From: Cochleicola gelatinilyticus
Lineage (GTDB): Bacteria; Bacteroidota; Bacteroidia; Flavobacteriales; Flavobacteriaceae
DNA length: 64,000 nt
Direction: 5' to 3'
Assembly (NCBI RefSeq): GCF_001637325.1
Contig: NZ_LRXL01000045.1
Coordinates: 333,100 to 397,099 of the forward strand
Part shown: positions 20,501 through 28,824 of the stretch, piece after piece
Layout: each line of letters begins with the position of its first letter
How positions within the stretch are numbered: position 1 is the stretch's first letter
Notes under the pieces: model-generated
Database searches by the model: none
Seen by the model: only the letters and a program-made list of their open reading frames with translations
What the model was told of the DNA's origin: nothing
Translations under genes and position numbers: made by a program

Positions 20501-20873
20501 CCATTGGGAGACTTGGATGCTTGCCGCAGGAGGAATGACTCCCATGGAGGCACTAAAAGCAGCTACCATAAATGCTGCAGAATATATTGGTGCAGGCGAC
20601 TATATTGGATCGTTAAAAAAAGGAAAACTCGCTGATCTTTTAATTTTAAATAATAATCCTTTAGATAATATTGAAAACACCTTAAGTATTGAAAAGGTTT
20701 TAATAAATGGGAGAATGTACGATGCAAACACAATGCATGAAGTGGGTAACCACCCAAAAGAAAGAAAGCCATTCTTCTGGGAACTAAATAGTTACAACAA
20801 TTCTTTTCCGTGGCACCAAGAAAATGTCGGTGAAATGCAACCTGGTTGTGGTTGTAATGTAGGACAACATTAA
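17577..20873 (+). CDS. Secreted TolB-propeller / amidohydrolase fusion protein
   Basis: A protein of 1,098 residues with a signal peptide (ending TFAQ). The first about 650 residues are TolB/PD40-like propeller blades (LDVSPDGQTIVFDLLGDIYTIP, PRFSPDGKYISFTSDAGGGDNIW, PSYAPNGRTLVFRK). The C-terminal part from about 660 is an amidohydrolase of the imidazolonepropionase-like type, with the metal-binding DAHAHIG (near residue 720), the HDPSANTE and EHNIP motifs, and a final ADLLILNNNPLDNI block. The tail ends in the Cys-rich GCGCNVGQH. The fusion is common in Bacteroidota; the substrate is unknown. A cyclic dipeptide or other amide would suit the neighbouring peptidases, but this is a guess. Confidence 0.88.
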   Translation: MLRITFLIALFISGLTFAQKKDKTKKEDVKWDVSNPGKEFNYKTHSFSTEEGTWMNLDVSPDGQTIVFDLLGDIYTIPITGGKAKKLRTGIPFEVQPRFSPDGKYISFTSDAGGGDNIWIMNADGSNAEQRTKEDFRLLNNAFWMPDGNYFVARKHFTSGRSLGAGEIWQYHRTGGSGIQLTERKNDQQDVNEPVISSDGKYLYYSEDMYPGGSFQYNKNPNSQIYVIKRYSFEDGTTETITGGPGSAARPTLSPDDSKLAFIKRVREKSVLYVHDLESGTEMPIYDELSKDQMEAWAIFGVYPNFDWLPNNRDVVFWSKGKIHKINSETLDVTNIPFSVDVKIDIAETVHFNNPIDSETVTPKVIRHLITAPNGKFVIFNAVGHLWKKDLPNGKPLRLTTGTDFEFEPVLSPNGSEIAFVTWNDIEKGAIFTVPVSGGIPKKITSEKGIYRTPSYAPNGRTLVFRKEKGNSDQGFSFTKKPGIYTMNNDGSKETFVTKKGEYPVFSANGKRIFLQTGGTYFGNLIKKLISVNLNGNDEKEHLSSKYANRLVPSPDNNWIAFTHLHKVYVAPLVLNGKPIDLDDASKSVPVSQIAKDAGINIHWSPDSKKVLWTLGDEYFSNELKNRFNYLPGSPEKVPELNNTGIKIGLTVPADKPSGKIAITNATIITMDGDKVIKNGTVIINGNTIEAIGEAASTPVPSDALIVPGLGKTIMPGMVDAHAHIGAFRYGLTTQQNWQFMANLAFGVTTAHDPSANTETVFSLSELQKTGDLVGPRLYSTGFILYGADGDFKAVINDIEDARSSIRRTKAFGAQSVKSYNQPRREQRQQVMQAAREQGINVVPEGGSTFFHNLTMIIDGHTGVEHNIPVAPIYKDVIELWKTSKTGYTPTLIVNYGGLNGEYYYYQRDNVWENEKLLTFTPRSIIDSRSRHRNMAPDKEYENGHVLVSETAKQLTDAGVKVNMGAHGQLQGLGAHWETWMLAAGGMTPMEALKAATINAAEYIGAGDYIGSLKKGKLADLLILNNNPLDNIENTLSIEKVLINGRMYDANTMHEVGNHPKERKPFFWELNSYNNSFPWHQENVGEMQPGCGCNVGQH

Positions 20874-20909
20874 TTTGTTAAAGTGTTTTAAACAAAAAAA
20901 TAATTGATA

Positions 20910-20917
20910 TATCTTTA
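20910..20917 (+). promoter_or_regulatory. Candidate -7 box for the T6SS effector island
   Basis: TATCTTTA is a near match to TAnnTTTG and lies in the 234-base gap before the first island gene. It would give a leader of about 190 bases containing a small hairpin (GATGTG 20940-20945 / CACATC 20955-20960). Confidence 0.35.
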
Positions 20918-21107
20918 GGTATTGTTAGACAAAATTAAGGATGTGCATGAATCACACATCATACCTTTTAAAAAAAGTTACCATAATAATCTAATGATAC
21001 CCTCATACTCTACATACCGGCAGCCTGCTATGTACGAAGCGTTATAATTAGTGCATAAAAGCATGCCATAACCTTCATATAATTAGTGATTAATTAATCT
21101 TTTTACA

Positions 21108-21821
21108 ATGGGAAAGAAGACTAAATTAGAGGTCAAAGCCGAAATACAAAAGAAATATAATACGCTTCCAAAGGCGTATGGCGGTTATGCAAATGATCCT
21201 AAAGAACAACCAATAGTTCCTATTTTCGAGAAGGTAGCAGCACGAATTAACATGAAACCTTCCTATCTATTTACCATTGCTGCGGGAGAAGGATTAGGCG
21301 TAAATCATTTAGATTTTGATGATAATTTTAGAAATGGCGTCTTAATTACCGATCAACAAGTGGATGGTTTTCAAGCATTAGGTCTCGATTATTTTAGTTC
21401 TCCGCAAGAATATCCAAGATTTAAAAAATACCTTCCTTCTGATTATAATATTGGAGATGAATATGAAAGGTACGATGTACGACGTGCAGAAAAAAATCGT
21501 GTTGAAGTTGTTCCAAGTGCTAAGTTTAAAGACATGCAGAGTGCAATTGATGGTTTTGGGGCTATTATAGCACATCGAAAAAGCTTGTTTGAATCTCATT
21601 ATAATGCTTTTGGCTATTCTAACCCTACCGAAGATGAAATTGCTTACTGGGTATACGCATACTATCAAGGTGAGGGTGATGCCAAACGAGAATTAAAGGC
21701 AAATGGTGGATTCGACTTTATGAATGGCAATGGAACATCCATTAAACAAGTACACAATCTAGCACTCGAACGGGTCGCTTCGTGGCGTTACCTACTAACC
21801 TATAATATTTTTAGCAGTTAA
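21108..21821 (+). CDS. Candidate lysozyme-like T6SS effector (unrecognised family)
   Basis: I do not recognise this 237-residue protein with certainty. It has no signal peptide, as expected for cargo of a contractile injector. The region YLFTIAAGEGLGVNHLDFDD puts Glu61 at the end of a hydrophobic helix, as in the catalytic site of lysozyme/transglycosylase folds. Later, DEIAYWVYAYYQGEGDAKRELKANGG resembles the third transglycosylase motif (AYNxGxG). It is followed after three bases by a lipoprotein gene and then by vgrG1, the usual effector-immunity-VgrG neighbourhood. A peptidoglycan glycosidase is therefore inferred. Confidence 0.5.
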   Translation: MGKKTKLEVKAEIQKKYNTLPKAYGGYANDPKEQPIVPIFEKVAARINMKPSYLFTIAAGEGLGVNHLDFDDNFRNGVLITDQQVDGFQALGLDYFSSPQEYPRFKKYLPSDYNIGDEYERYDVRRAEKNRVEVVPSAKFKDMQSAIDGFGAIIAHRKSLFESHYNAFGYSNPTEDEIAYWVYAYYQGEGDAKRELKANGGFDFMNGNGTSIKQVHNLALERVASWRYLLTYNIFSS

Positions 21822-21824
21822 TTT

Positions 21825-22370
21825 ATGGTACGAATTATCCCCATTGTTCTAATCATTTTGTGTGTTTCTTGTAAAGAAAAAAAGTCTTCTACCACACCCG
21901 TTATTTCTGAAGAGACATCAACCACACGTATAGATACTACCTATTGCAACGGCTTTAATAGGACCATTGAACCCAAAGAAGTAAGCACCTCCATGTACAA
22001 TGAGCCGTATTCCATTTCAATTACATTAAATCCTTTGGAACAGCTTCGAGTACTTTCTTCTGAAGGAAACAATGTAACGGTTTGTAATGAACATGAAGGA
22101 ACAATTATTCTTAAGAAGAGCGTCGATACCATTTTTACTAAAAAAATTAATAGGTCGTTATTCTCGGATGAAGCAACTTTTAGTGAACTTCAAAAACTTC
22201 GTTTAGATTCTATAACTCATAACGGTGTACGTACTCATACGTTGTATTTTAATTGTTATTTTTCAGAATACAATTCAAATACTATTTTGGAATCAGTTAT
22301 TGGAATCGATTATAAAAAAGACATTGGCAAAACATTCGTATTTACCCCATTAAAAGAACTAGAGAATTAA
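21825..22370 (+). CDS. Lipoprotein, probable immunity protein for the upstream effector
   Basis: A lipoprotein signal peptide (VRIIPIVLIILCVSC, lipidated Cys about residue 16) precedes about 165 residues of mostly beta-rich sequence with no known motif. It starts three bases after the candidate lysozyme-like effector and ends 26 bases before vgrG1. A periplasm-facing lipoprotein paired with a cell-wall-active effector is the usual form of an immunity protein. This is inferred from position and topology only. Confidence 0.5.
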   Translation: MVRIIPIVLIILCVSCKEKKSSTTPVISEETSTTRIDTTYCNGFNRTIEPKEVSTSMYNEPYSISITLNPLEQLRVLSSEGNNVTVCNEHEGTIILKKSVDTIFTKKINRSLFSDEATFSELQKLRLDSITHNGVRTHTLYFNCYFSEYNSNTILESVIGIDYKKDIGKTFVFTPLKELEN

Positions 22371-22396
22371 GACCGAATTACGAAAAAAAATTAATC

Positions 22397-23779
22397 ATGG
22401 CATTACAATCAAAGACCACATTATTTATTGGAGGATTTCAAGTTCCTGTTTTTAAGCGGATTATGCTACATCAACAGATCGACTCACACCACATGTTAGA
22501 AGTGGTTTGTCGTATGGATGTACTCGAAACTCTTTCAGATTCTTTAGGAGAACAAAGCAAGAACTTTCTAGGAGAAACCATTACCCTTCAAATTAATTCG
22601 CTCGATACCTTCAGTGGTTACAAAGAACTGGAGTTTAAAGGGGTTGTTACGCAAGTAAAGAACGTAAAAGGCTTCAATCATACCACCGGTGATGAAATCA
22701 TCATTAAAGCCCAAAGTCCAACCTACCTTGCGGATGATGGCGCGCACTATGCTTCGTATATCGATACCACACTTTCAGAAATTATAAATTCCTCCATACA
22801 AGGCTACGACCAATCGAAACTGGAAGTTGCCATTCAACCAAAAAACGATGCCACCCTCCACTACTCTGTTCAGCACGATGAAAGCTCTTACGATTACATC
22901 AGCAGACTCGCTTCCCAATATGGAGAATGGTTTTATTACGATGGAAAAAAACTAATCTTCGGAAAACCAGGTACCGAAGAACTTTCATTAACCTATAGCT
23001 TCGATCTGAAGGAGTATCACCTCGAATTGATGCCACAATCTCATAACTACAAATATTTTACCAACGATTATCTTTCAGACCAAACCCACGAAAAAACTAC
23101 GCAGGGAATTACCTCTGGAGTCAATGGATACAGCGGATTTGTAAGCAACAAAGCAAATACAATTTTCAGTAAAGAAACCAAGATCTGGAATCCCATTTAC
23201 AACGACCCCAAAGCGAAACAACGTATGGATTCGGGTGTGGAAGCTCAGAAAAAAGCGATTGAAATTAAGCAAGTAAAACTCGTGGGAGTAAGTGATAACC
23301 CGGGTGTTTCTATCGGAAATATCGTGAAAGTTGAAGGCGGAAGTTACAGAGTGACCAACATAACTCATACCAACAATGAAAACGGCGATTACCAGAATCG
23401 GTTCGAAGCCATTACGGCCGAATTTGATGCGTATCCCAACACCAATATCAATACCTATCCTAAAAGTCAGTCGCAATCGGCTGTGGTAAAAGACAACAAC
23501 GATCCCGACGGACTAGGACGCATTAAAGTAGAATTCCCTTGGCAGAAACCAATTGGTGAAATGACACCGTGGATTCGTATTGTCACGCCGCATGCGGGTG
23601 GCGATAAAGGATTTCATTTTATTCCGGAAGTGGGCGAAGAAGTCCTAATCGGTTTTGAAGGTGGCAATGCAGAACGCCCCTATATGATGGGAAGTCTCTA
23701 CCACGGAAGTGCCAAACCTGACAGTTGGAAAACGGCTGCAAACGACGTGAAAGCCATTCGAACACGAAGCGGACACACC
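22397..23779 (+). repeat. Long direct repeat, copy 1 (5' part of vgrG1)
   Basis: About 1.38 kb that is nearly identical at base level to 28825-30207. Identity begins at the ATG and fades after the codons for KAIRTRSGHT. The copies are 6,428 bases apart and could recombine. Confidence 0.9.
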
Positions 23780-24172
23780 ATTGAATTGAATGATACATCT
23801 GGTGGAGAATTTATCACGATCACCGATAAAAATAAGAACCTAATCACGATCGATACCGCGAATAATAATATGACCATTACGGCTTTAGAAACTATGACGT
23901 TTAACGCAAAGAATGTTCAAATGAATGTTGCCGAAACCTACGAGATAAATGTAGGGCAAGATAAAGTTGAAAGTGTAGGTAAAAATCACATTATAAATAG
24001 CGGCAATAGTATCGAAACCGTGGCACAGTCGAAGTCGGTTAATGTGACCGCATTGTACAATCAATATTCAGCAACTGCCAATTTAATTGCTACTTCTGGA
24101 GATATGACGATACATTCAAAAGGCGTTTCAACGTTACAGGGAAATGGCGATGTAAAAATTAGTAAAGGGTAA
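22397..24172 (+). CDS. vgrG: VgrG spike protein 1 (TssI, Bacteroidota T6SS)
   Basis: Spike protein of a type VI secretion system, 591 residues. The N-terminal part is gp27-like (MALQSKTTLFIGGFQVPVFK to about residue 370). The gp5 OB-fold follows (DPDGLGRIKVEFPWQKP, TPWIRIVTPHAGGDKGFHFIPEVGEEVLIGFEGGNAERPYMMGSLYH). The C-terminal beta-helical needle has VgrG repeats (TITDKNKNLITIDTANNN, NVGQDKVESVGKNH). Residues 1-461 are nearly identical to the second VgrG at 28825, with five substitutions. The C-terminal about 130 residues are unrelated in detail and probably select cargo. The next gene starts after three bases. No sheath or tube gene is nearby. Confidence 0.93.
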   Translation: MALQSKTTLFIGGFQVPVFKRIMLHQQIDSHHMLEVVCRMDVLETLSDSLGEQSKNFLGETITLQINSLDTFSGYKELEFKGVVTQVKNVKGFNHTTGDEIIIKAQSPTYLADDGAHYASYIDTTLSEIINSSIQGYDQSKLEVAIQPKNDATLHYSVQHDESSYDYISRLASQYGEWFYYDGKKLIFGKPGTEELSLTYSFDLKEYHLELMPQSHNYKYFTNDYLSDQTHEKTTQGITSGVNGYSGFVSNKANTIFSKETKIWNPIYNDPKAKQRMDSGVEAQKKAIEIKQVKLVGVSDNPGVSIGNIVKVEGGSYRVTNITHTNNENGDYQNRFEAITAEFDAYPNTNINTYPKSQSQSAVVKDNNDPDGLGRIKVEFPWQKPIGEMTPWIRIVTPHAGGDKGFHFIPEVGEEVLIGFEGGNAERPYMMGSLYHGSAKPDSWKTAANDVKAIRTRSGHTIELNDTSGGEFITITDKNKNLITIDTANNNMTITALETMTFNAKNVQMNVAETYEINVGQDKVESVGKNHIINSGNSIETVAQSKSVNVTALYNQYSATANLIATSGDMTIHSKGVSTLQGNGDVKISKG

Positions 24173-24175
24173 TTA

Positions 24176-25033
24176 ATGAAGCGATACATTCAGGAATACC
24201 TGATGCTCACACTTCCAAGGACAGAACAGAATGCGAGCTATCATCAGAAAATTATAACAAATACATTACTAAAAAATGTTGAAAAAAAGCAAACCCTAGA
24301 ACGGCAATGTACTATGCAAATTCAACCGTTGGAATATTCAGACTTTGAAGTAAGATTAAATGTTGAAAATCTGAAAATGCAATTAGACTCCACGCTGAAA
24401 AAACAAGAAAATTTAAGTGTCGCAATTGCAGGTACGTTAGAAAAGGTTAGGTTAAGAATGAATAGTAATGGACTATTTACTGAATTATTAAATTATGAAG
24501 AAATATTAGAGAAGTGGTATCGCATAAAACCGAAGCTACTCACCGAATTTAAAGGAAATGCATTTATAACCTATATGAAGAGTATAGAACGAAAAATAGA
24601 AGATCCACAAGGCCTATTACATGACATGCGCCAGTATAGAAATTATGGGCTGTTCTTTAATGAATTACTAACAGAACATTCTAATGTTGCCACTAAATCG
24701 TCTACAAGAGAACGACACATCGATTCCTTATTTTATGAGCGTTCGATGACTTTTGAAGAAACCGTACTATTTGATAAAACAGAAAATGGTCTCGATACAT
24801 TATCCTTTCAGGGAACATTAAAAGATGGTTTAACCCCTTCAGAAGTACCCGTAAAAAGAATGGCTTTGTTAACCTTAGATGCCAACGCTGTTTTTGCCTT
24901 AAAGCACTATCGTGGCACCTATCAATTTCAAACTGAAACAGGTTTGTTAGAACAAATGAATGTATCTATAGCAACAGGGTTTGGTGAAAATTATTCAAAA
25001 CAACAACTGTATAATTTGAAGCGAACCAATTAA
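24176..25033 (+). CDS. Unknown protein of the VgrG module, possible effector adaptor
   Basis: No family is recognised. It is a 285-residue cytoplasmic-type protein with no signal, rich in charged helices in its first half. It starts three bases after vgrG1 and ends just before the PAAR-like gene, the position typical of adaptors or chaperones that load cargo onto VgrG. Its pattern can be aligned by eye with the protein at 33132-34043: in both, a charged N-terminal half is followed by W..I...L..E, then an F-rich helix, and the C-terminus has Y.G.Y...G...Y.K. The two may be very divergent homologues, one per VgrG module. Confidence 0.5.
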   Translation: MKRYIQEYLMLTLPRTEQNASYHQKIITNTLLKNVEKKQTLERQCTMQIQPLEYSDFEVRLNVENLKMQLDSTLKKQENLSVAIAGTLEKVRLRMNSNGLFTELLNYEEILEKWYRIKPKLLTEFKGNAFITYMKSIERKIEDPQGLLHDMRQYRNYGLFFNELLTEHSNVATKSSTRERHIDSLFYERSMTFEETVLFDKTENGLDTLSFQGTLKDGLTPSEVPVKRMALLTLDANAVFALKHYRGTYQFQTETGLLEQMNVSIATGFGENYSKQQLYNLKRTN

Positions 25034-25044
25034 ATTTTAGCACC

Positions 25045-25434
25045 ATGGCAGGAAGAAAATATGTATGTAATAATGCGAAAATCGAGTGCAGTCTCTGTAC
25101 CAAACCGGAAGGTAAATTAGTGGTTACTTCCAATATGGTAAAATTACAAGATAAGACTTGGGCTACCGTTGCAGATAGCAAGAAGGCAAACCTTCAATTT
25201 ACGGGTAATTGTAAAAAAAGTGATAAACAAAGTGTCCCGTGTGTTTCACTGATTGCACCTGCAAAATGGATTAATACCGGTGAGATTTTAATTCAGGATA
25301 ACAAAGCGCTTTTAGAATGTTCGACCATTAAATGCAATTATGGAGGCGTGGCTATAAAAATAAAAGATCACATTCAAAAAAATGAAATTGATAGCGTGGA
25401 ACCTACCGATGTAGAAGTAGTTTCTCCTGCATGA
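25045..25434 (+). CDS. DUF4280 PAAR-like spike-tip protein
   Basis: A 129-residue protein with the DUF4280 (PAAR-like) pattern: AxIECSLCTKPEGKLVV near the start, LQFTGNCKKSDKQSVPCVSLIAPAKWIN in the middle, and LLECSTIKCNYGGVAIKIKDHIQ at the end, with regularly placed Cys. Such proteins cap the VgrG needle and can carry effectors. It lies in the module VgrG1-adaptor-PAAR-effector, directly before the GH104/M23 effector, so it likely forms the tip for that cargo. The start codon follows the previous stop by 11 bases. Confidence 0.85.
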   Translation: MAGRKYVCNNAKIECSLCTKPEGKLVVTSNMVKLQDKTWATVADSKKANLQFTGNCKKSDKQSVPCVSLIAPAKWINTGEILIQDNKALLECSTIKCNYGGVAIKIKDHIQKNEIDSVEPTDVEVVSPA

Positions 25435-25490
25435 TACAAAGCATCTTATATAATGCATTATAAAAATTGAATTAAAAAAAGTAAAGAACG

Positions 25491-27851
25491 ATGTTAATAC
25501 TTCTCGTTGTAGTAGTTGTAGCCGCCGCAGCTACGTATGTCTTAACCCGACCTCCCAGTAGTCCGGTTGAACCTCCAAATATTCCAACGTCACCAGAGGT
25601 TCCTGTAGAACCAACGCTTCCACCAGAAGGAAGTATTGAAGCAGGACCTTTAGAACCGATTGAAGTTATTGAAGATGAAACTGAAACCGAAACTGAAACC
25701 GAGACAACTTCAGAAGATGAGGAAACTATAGAAACGGAAACCGAAGAAACGGAACAACCCGACATGAATTCCACCGCTGCCAATGATGGTATGACCGATG
25801 GTATTAATGAAGCCTACTTTGCTAAAAAAGAATATAAAGCAAGTGGAAACGAAACTGCCGATAATAGTCCGTATCGCTATGAATTCAGAAATACTCAAAA
25901 TTTTAGTAGTAAAACAAGAGCTACGGTTGCGGGGGAAATTCTTACTATTATAAAAGATGAGCTCGCAGCACGGAAAGAGTTTGCGAAAGTAGACACTATA
26001 GAAGCTGCCCTAACTGAGCCTTCTTATGCGGGATCAAATTCTGCCGGAGCAGGAAACGGAGGTACTGTCGAATTTGAAATTTATAAAATGACTCCGGAGT
26101 ATGTAAAGACCGACAATGCGCCTCTTGAAAGTGACCTCTATGTTTTTGCAAAGACAACCAACCTAGATGAAAAGGAAATTACAATAACCATCCAAGAAAA
26201 GGAGGAACTGTTGGTAGGTGCCAATGCGCCCCTACCCGTCCTTGAAAGAGATGATGCAGCGGAAGAAGTTCAAAATTCAGAAGATTTAGAAGAAATTACA
26301 GAGTTAAAAGGAACTATTGATGAAGGGTTTATCGCGATCCCTATTAGATTGAGACCTAAAGCTGATGAAGATTTACAGGAATGGAAAGAAAAACTTGATG
26401 GTAAACAGTCAGATACATATTCGTATGAAGTGGCAAACAGCTTCTCTGTTGAAGGAGATGCAGAAGCCATCGCTAGTAGTATTGAACGAAAAAGCAATGA
26501 AGCTCTCGCTCCAGACTTTATAGTAAAGAAAGAGAATATCACAGAACTTTTAACCGAGGGTGCTAGTTTTGAAACGGGACATACTTTTAATCTACCCAAG
26601 TATAGTACCGAAAAAGTTTGGGGGAAACTTTGGCTTAAAGCTTCAGCTCAAGGGGAAGAAGAGCTATACGAAGAAGAATTTTTAAATGAAATCAATAATG
26701 ATAGCGATACTGCGGAAAATGAAGAAAGCGACGAAACTGAAACTACGGCTCAAAAGGAAAATTATTTTGTAATTGGAGGAATATGCGTCTGTGAGGCAAG
26801 AGTTCGTGCCTATATGCGCATGTTACGTGTTGGTGAAGGTACTGTTGGTGAGCGAGGTTATGTAACCCTATTTGGAGGTGTCGATTTCACAGCTCCACCA
26901 TATAACAGGGATATGTCGGATCACCCAAGAATTCAGCGACCATTCGGTGCTACTACCTCAAGTGCCGCCGGAGCGTATCAAGTGATGGGCTATACCTGGG
27001 ATGATGCAAATATGATCACGCGAAGAACACAATATGGAATAGAAAATTTTGAACAGTTAAGTCAAGACCGTTTTTGTATTGTCCTATTCAAACACAAGAG
27101 AGCCGGAATGTTAGAATTGATCATCGCCGGAAATATTAGAGAAGCCACTGCGGAATACGGGAGTCGGGAATGGGCCAGTCTTCCAATGAATGAAAATGAG
27201 GGAAGGTATGGACAGCCAAATAAAACTATGACCGAAGCTTTGGCTCTTTATGAAACATTTCTACAAGAGGAATTGGCAGGTGATAGTGACCTCTATTTAC
27301 CGGATGGTTTTTTGAGTGAATTTGGATATAGCTGTTGTAATGATTCTTCCGATGGCTGGCATCATCCTTTAGATACGATGGAATTAAGAGGTTGGTATAA
27401 CAGTGGGTTTTATCCTGGTTCCAGTGATCATGGGGACGCACCGATACGTTTTTCTAACCACCATGATGGTCTCGATTTATATGCTCCTATAGGAACAACA
27501 GTATATGCTTGTGTTGACGGTGAAATTTATGAAGATTATATTTCAGGGACTTACGGAAATACCTTAGGTATAAAAGGAACATATAATGGATCGACCTACT
27601 ATTTCTTTTATGCACATTTATCTGAAAGAGATGTAGCTAAAGGAGATACTGTAAAAGCAGGAGATATAATAGGAAAAACAGGGAAATCTGGAAATGCTTC
27701 TGGTCAGGCAGCAAAAATGAATCATTTACATTTTGAAGTAAGAAATACAAGTAGCAGAACAGGTGGACGTCTGGATCCACTAACAACAATTGCTGAATTA
27801 GGGGCGGACGTAAATACGAGTCCAGATGAAGCATCACAAACCGGTAATTAA
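25491..27851 (+). CDS. Dual peptidoglycan hydrolase effector: GH104 muramidase + M23 endopeptidase
   Basis: A 786-residue protein. Residues 1-18 form a hydrophobic segment, followed by a Pro/Glu/Thr-rich linker (PPSSPVEPPN.., then repeated E-T-E-T to about residue 100) and a central region of unknown fold. From about 440 there is a lambda-endolysin (GH104)-like domain: MLRVGE449GT matches the catalytic Glu context of lambda R (SEGT), with DHPRIQ, SSAAGAYQ and EWASLP also matching. The C-terminal M23 domain has H658-x3-D662 (HHDGLDL) and HLHFEV (H745, H747) as zinc site. It would cut both glycan and peptide bonds of peptidoglycan. It follows the PAAR-like gene and precedes a lipoprotein gene by two bases. 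The N-terminal hydrophobic segment is odd for a T6SS cargo and may be a membrane-translocation or chaperone-bound element. Confidence 0.85.
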   Translation: MLILLVVVVVAAAATYVLTRPPSSPVEPPNIPTSPEVPVEPTLPPEGSIEAGPLEPIEVIEDETETETETETTSEDEETIETETEETEQPDMNSTAANDGMTDGINEAYFAKKEYKASGNETADNSPYRYEFRNTQNFSSKTRATVAGEILTIIKDELAARKEFAKVDTIEAALTEPSYAGSNSAGAGNGGTVEFEIYKMTPEYVKTDNAPLESDLYVFAKTTNLDEKEITITIQEKEELLVGANAPLPVLERDDAAEEVQNSEDLEEITELKGTIDEGFIAIPIRLRPKADEDLQEWKEKLDGKQSDTYSYEVANSFSVEGDAEAIASSIERKSNEALAPDFIVKKENITELLTEGASFETGHTFNLPKYSTEKVWGKLWLKASAQGEEELYEEEFLNEINNDSDTAENEESDETETTAQKENYFVIGGICVCEARVRAYMRMLRVGEGTVGERGYVTLFGGVDFTAPPYNRDMSDHPRIQRPFGATTSSAAGAYQVMGYTWDDANMITRRTQYGIENFEQLSQDRFCIVLFKHKRAGMLELIIAGNIREATAEYGSREWASLPMNENEGRYGQPNKTMTEALALYETFLQEELAGDSDLYLPDGFLSEFGYSCCNDSSDGWHHPLDTMELRGWYNSGFYPGSSDHGDAPIRFSNHHDGLDLYAPIGTTVYACVDGEIYEDYISGTYGNTLGIKGTYNGSTYYFFYAHLSERDVAKGDTVKAGDIIGKTGKSGNASGQAAKMNHLHFEVRNTSSRTGGRLDPLTTIAELGADVNTSPDEASQTGN

Positions 27852-27853
27852 TT

Positions 27854-28621
27854 ATGATACTAAAAAAAATAATTATTCTATGTCTGGCTATAATTTGCAG
27901 TGTTTCCTGTAAATATAAAAATGCTGGAAATTCATCCGACAATACAGAAGTTGCTTCAGAAGAACAGCTTTCACAAAGTGATATTTATATAGACCGGGAG
28001 TTTTATGCGAGTGATGAACTTAACGATGTAAAAGTGATCGCTTCCAAAGAAACAAAAATAGATAGCATAAAATACAGTATTTATACCGATGCCGCGGGTG
28101 GTTACATTTTCTCTCTGGAAAAATTTTTAAAGAATGATGACGTGGCATTGTATCGAATTGTTGATACGATTCATTTGAGTTCTATTGCGATCGATGTCGT
28201 TATTCAGGAAAAATCAAACGCCCGTGTGCTCCAAATTTTAGAAAATGGAGTCCCCCTAAAAGCCTGGAATTTTTCAAAAAAAAATACTTCAGAAATAGCG
28301 CAAAAATGGATTGGCACTTACAAGGGAAAATTTTTACGAATGAAAAGCGAATCGGCAGACCCGAGAGCGTGGGGTACCATCAATCTAAACATTACGAAAG
28401 ACGCAGCTACACTTCGCATTGACAGTTATCTTGAAAATAAGGAACAATCACTGCTGCTCACAAAGCAAAATAAAGACCAACTAATTCTACAAGACATAAA
28501 AAATCCGGAGTCTGTCGTCACACTTCGTAATAGCAACAACGGTGTGCACCTCTTTACATCGAACTTGTTAGACGAAATTTTAAGCGATCCCGGGGAATAT
28601 GAACTGGAAAAAATACAATGA
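27854..28621 (+). CDS. Lipoprotein, probable immunity protein for the GH104/M23 effector
   Basis: A lipoprotein signal (MILKKIIILCLAIICSVSCK, Cys at about 19) precedes about 235 residues of beta-rich sequence without a known motif (TLRIDSYLENKEQSLLLTKQNKDQLIL). It begins two bases after the effector stop and is the last gene of module 1. Its membrane-anchored, periplasm-facing position fits protection of the cell wall against the adjacent effector. Lipocalin-like folds occur in similar places, but nothing here proves one. Confidence 0.5.
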   Translation: MILKKIIILCLAIICSVSCKYKNAGNSSDNTEVASEEQLSQSDIYIDREFYASDELNDVKVIASKETKIDSIKYSIYTDAAGGYIFSLEKFLKNDDVALYRIVDTIHLSSIAIDVVIQEKSNARVLQILENGVPLKAWNFSKKNTSEIAQKWIGTYKGKFLRMKSESADPRAWGTINLNITKDAATLRIDSYLENKEQSLLLTKQNKDQLILQDIKNPESVVTLRNSNNGVHLFTSNLLDEILSDPGEYELEKIQ

Positions 28622-28765
28622 GAAACGTATGGGGTTATATAAGCAATAAATACACCTCCATAGAGGCATGTAGGGCTTTAATTTTAAACGTATAATTTTA
28701 AGAGATCTTCAGACTTTCTTATTGCCCTTTATTTCTGAAAACCAAACGTTTTATCTTGCCAGGAG

Positions 28766-28796
28766 TTGACATTCTTAACAGATAACCTTATATTTA
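28766..28796 (+). promoter_or_regulatory. Promoter before vgrG2
   Basis: TTGACA (28766-28771), a 17-base spacer, then TATATTTA (28789-28796). It combines a sigma70-like -35/-10 pair with a near TAnnTTTG match. It lies 29 bases before the vgrG2 ATG, so module 2 probably has its own promoter. Confidence 0.55.
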
Positions 28797-28824
28797 TAGA
28801 TACAACAGATCTAATTGAAAGGTT

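Noticed and set aside
23075..23476. Minus-strand frames repeated in both vgrG genes (also 29503-29904)
   Set aside because: Duplicate only because the vgrG genes are duplicated; they show no protein-like features.
25681..25760. Short tandem repeat of GAAACTGAAACC-type words as a CRISPR or VNTR
   Set aside because: It encodes an in-frame acidic linker, has no spacers and lies inside a clear gene.
25472..25783. Minus-strand frame rich in Ser/Val repeats
   Set aside because: It is the mirror image of the Glu/Thr-repeat linker of the GH104/M23 effector; no start signal or family.
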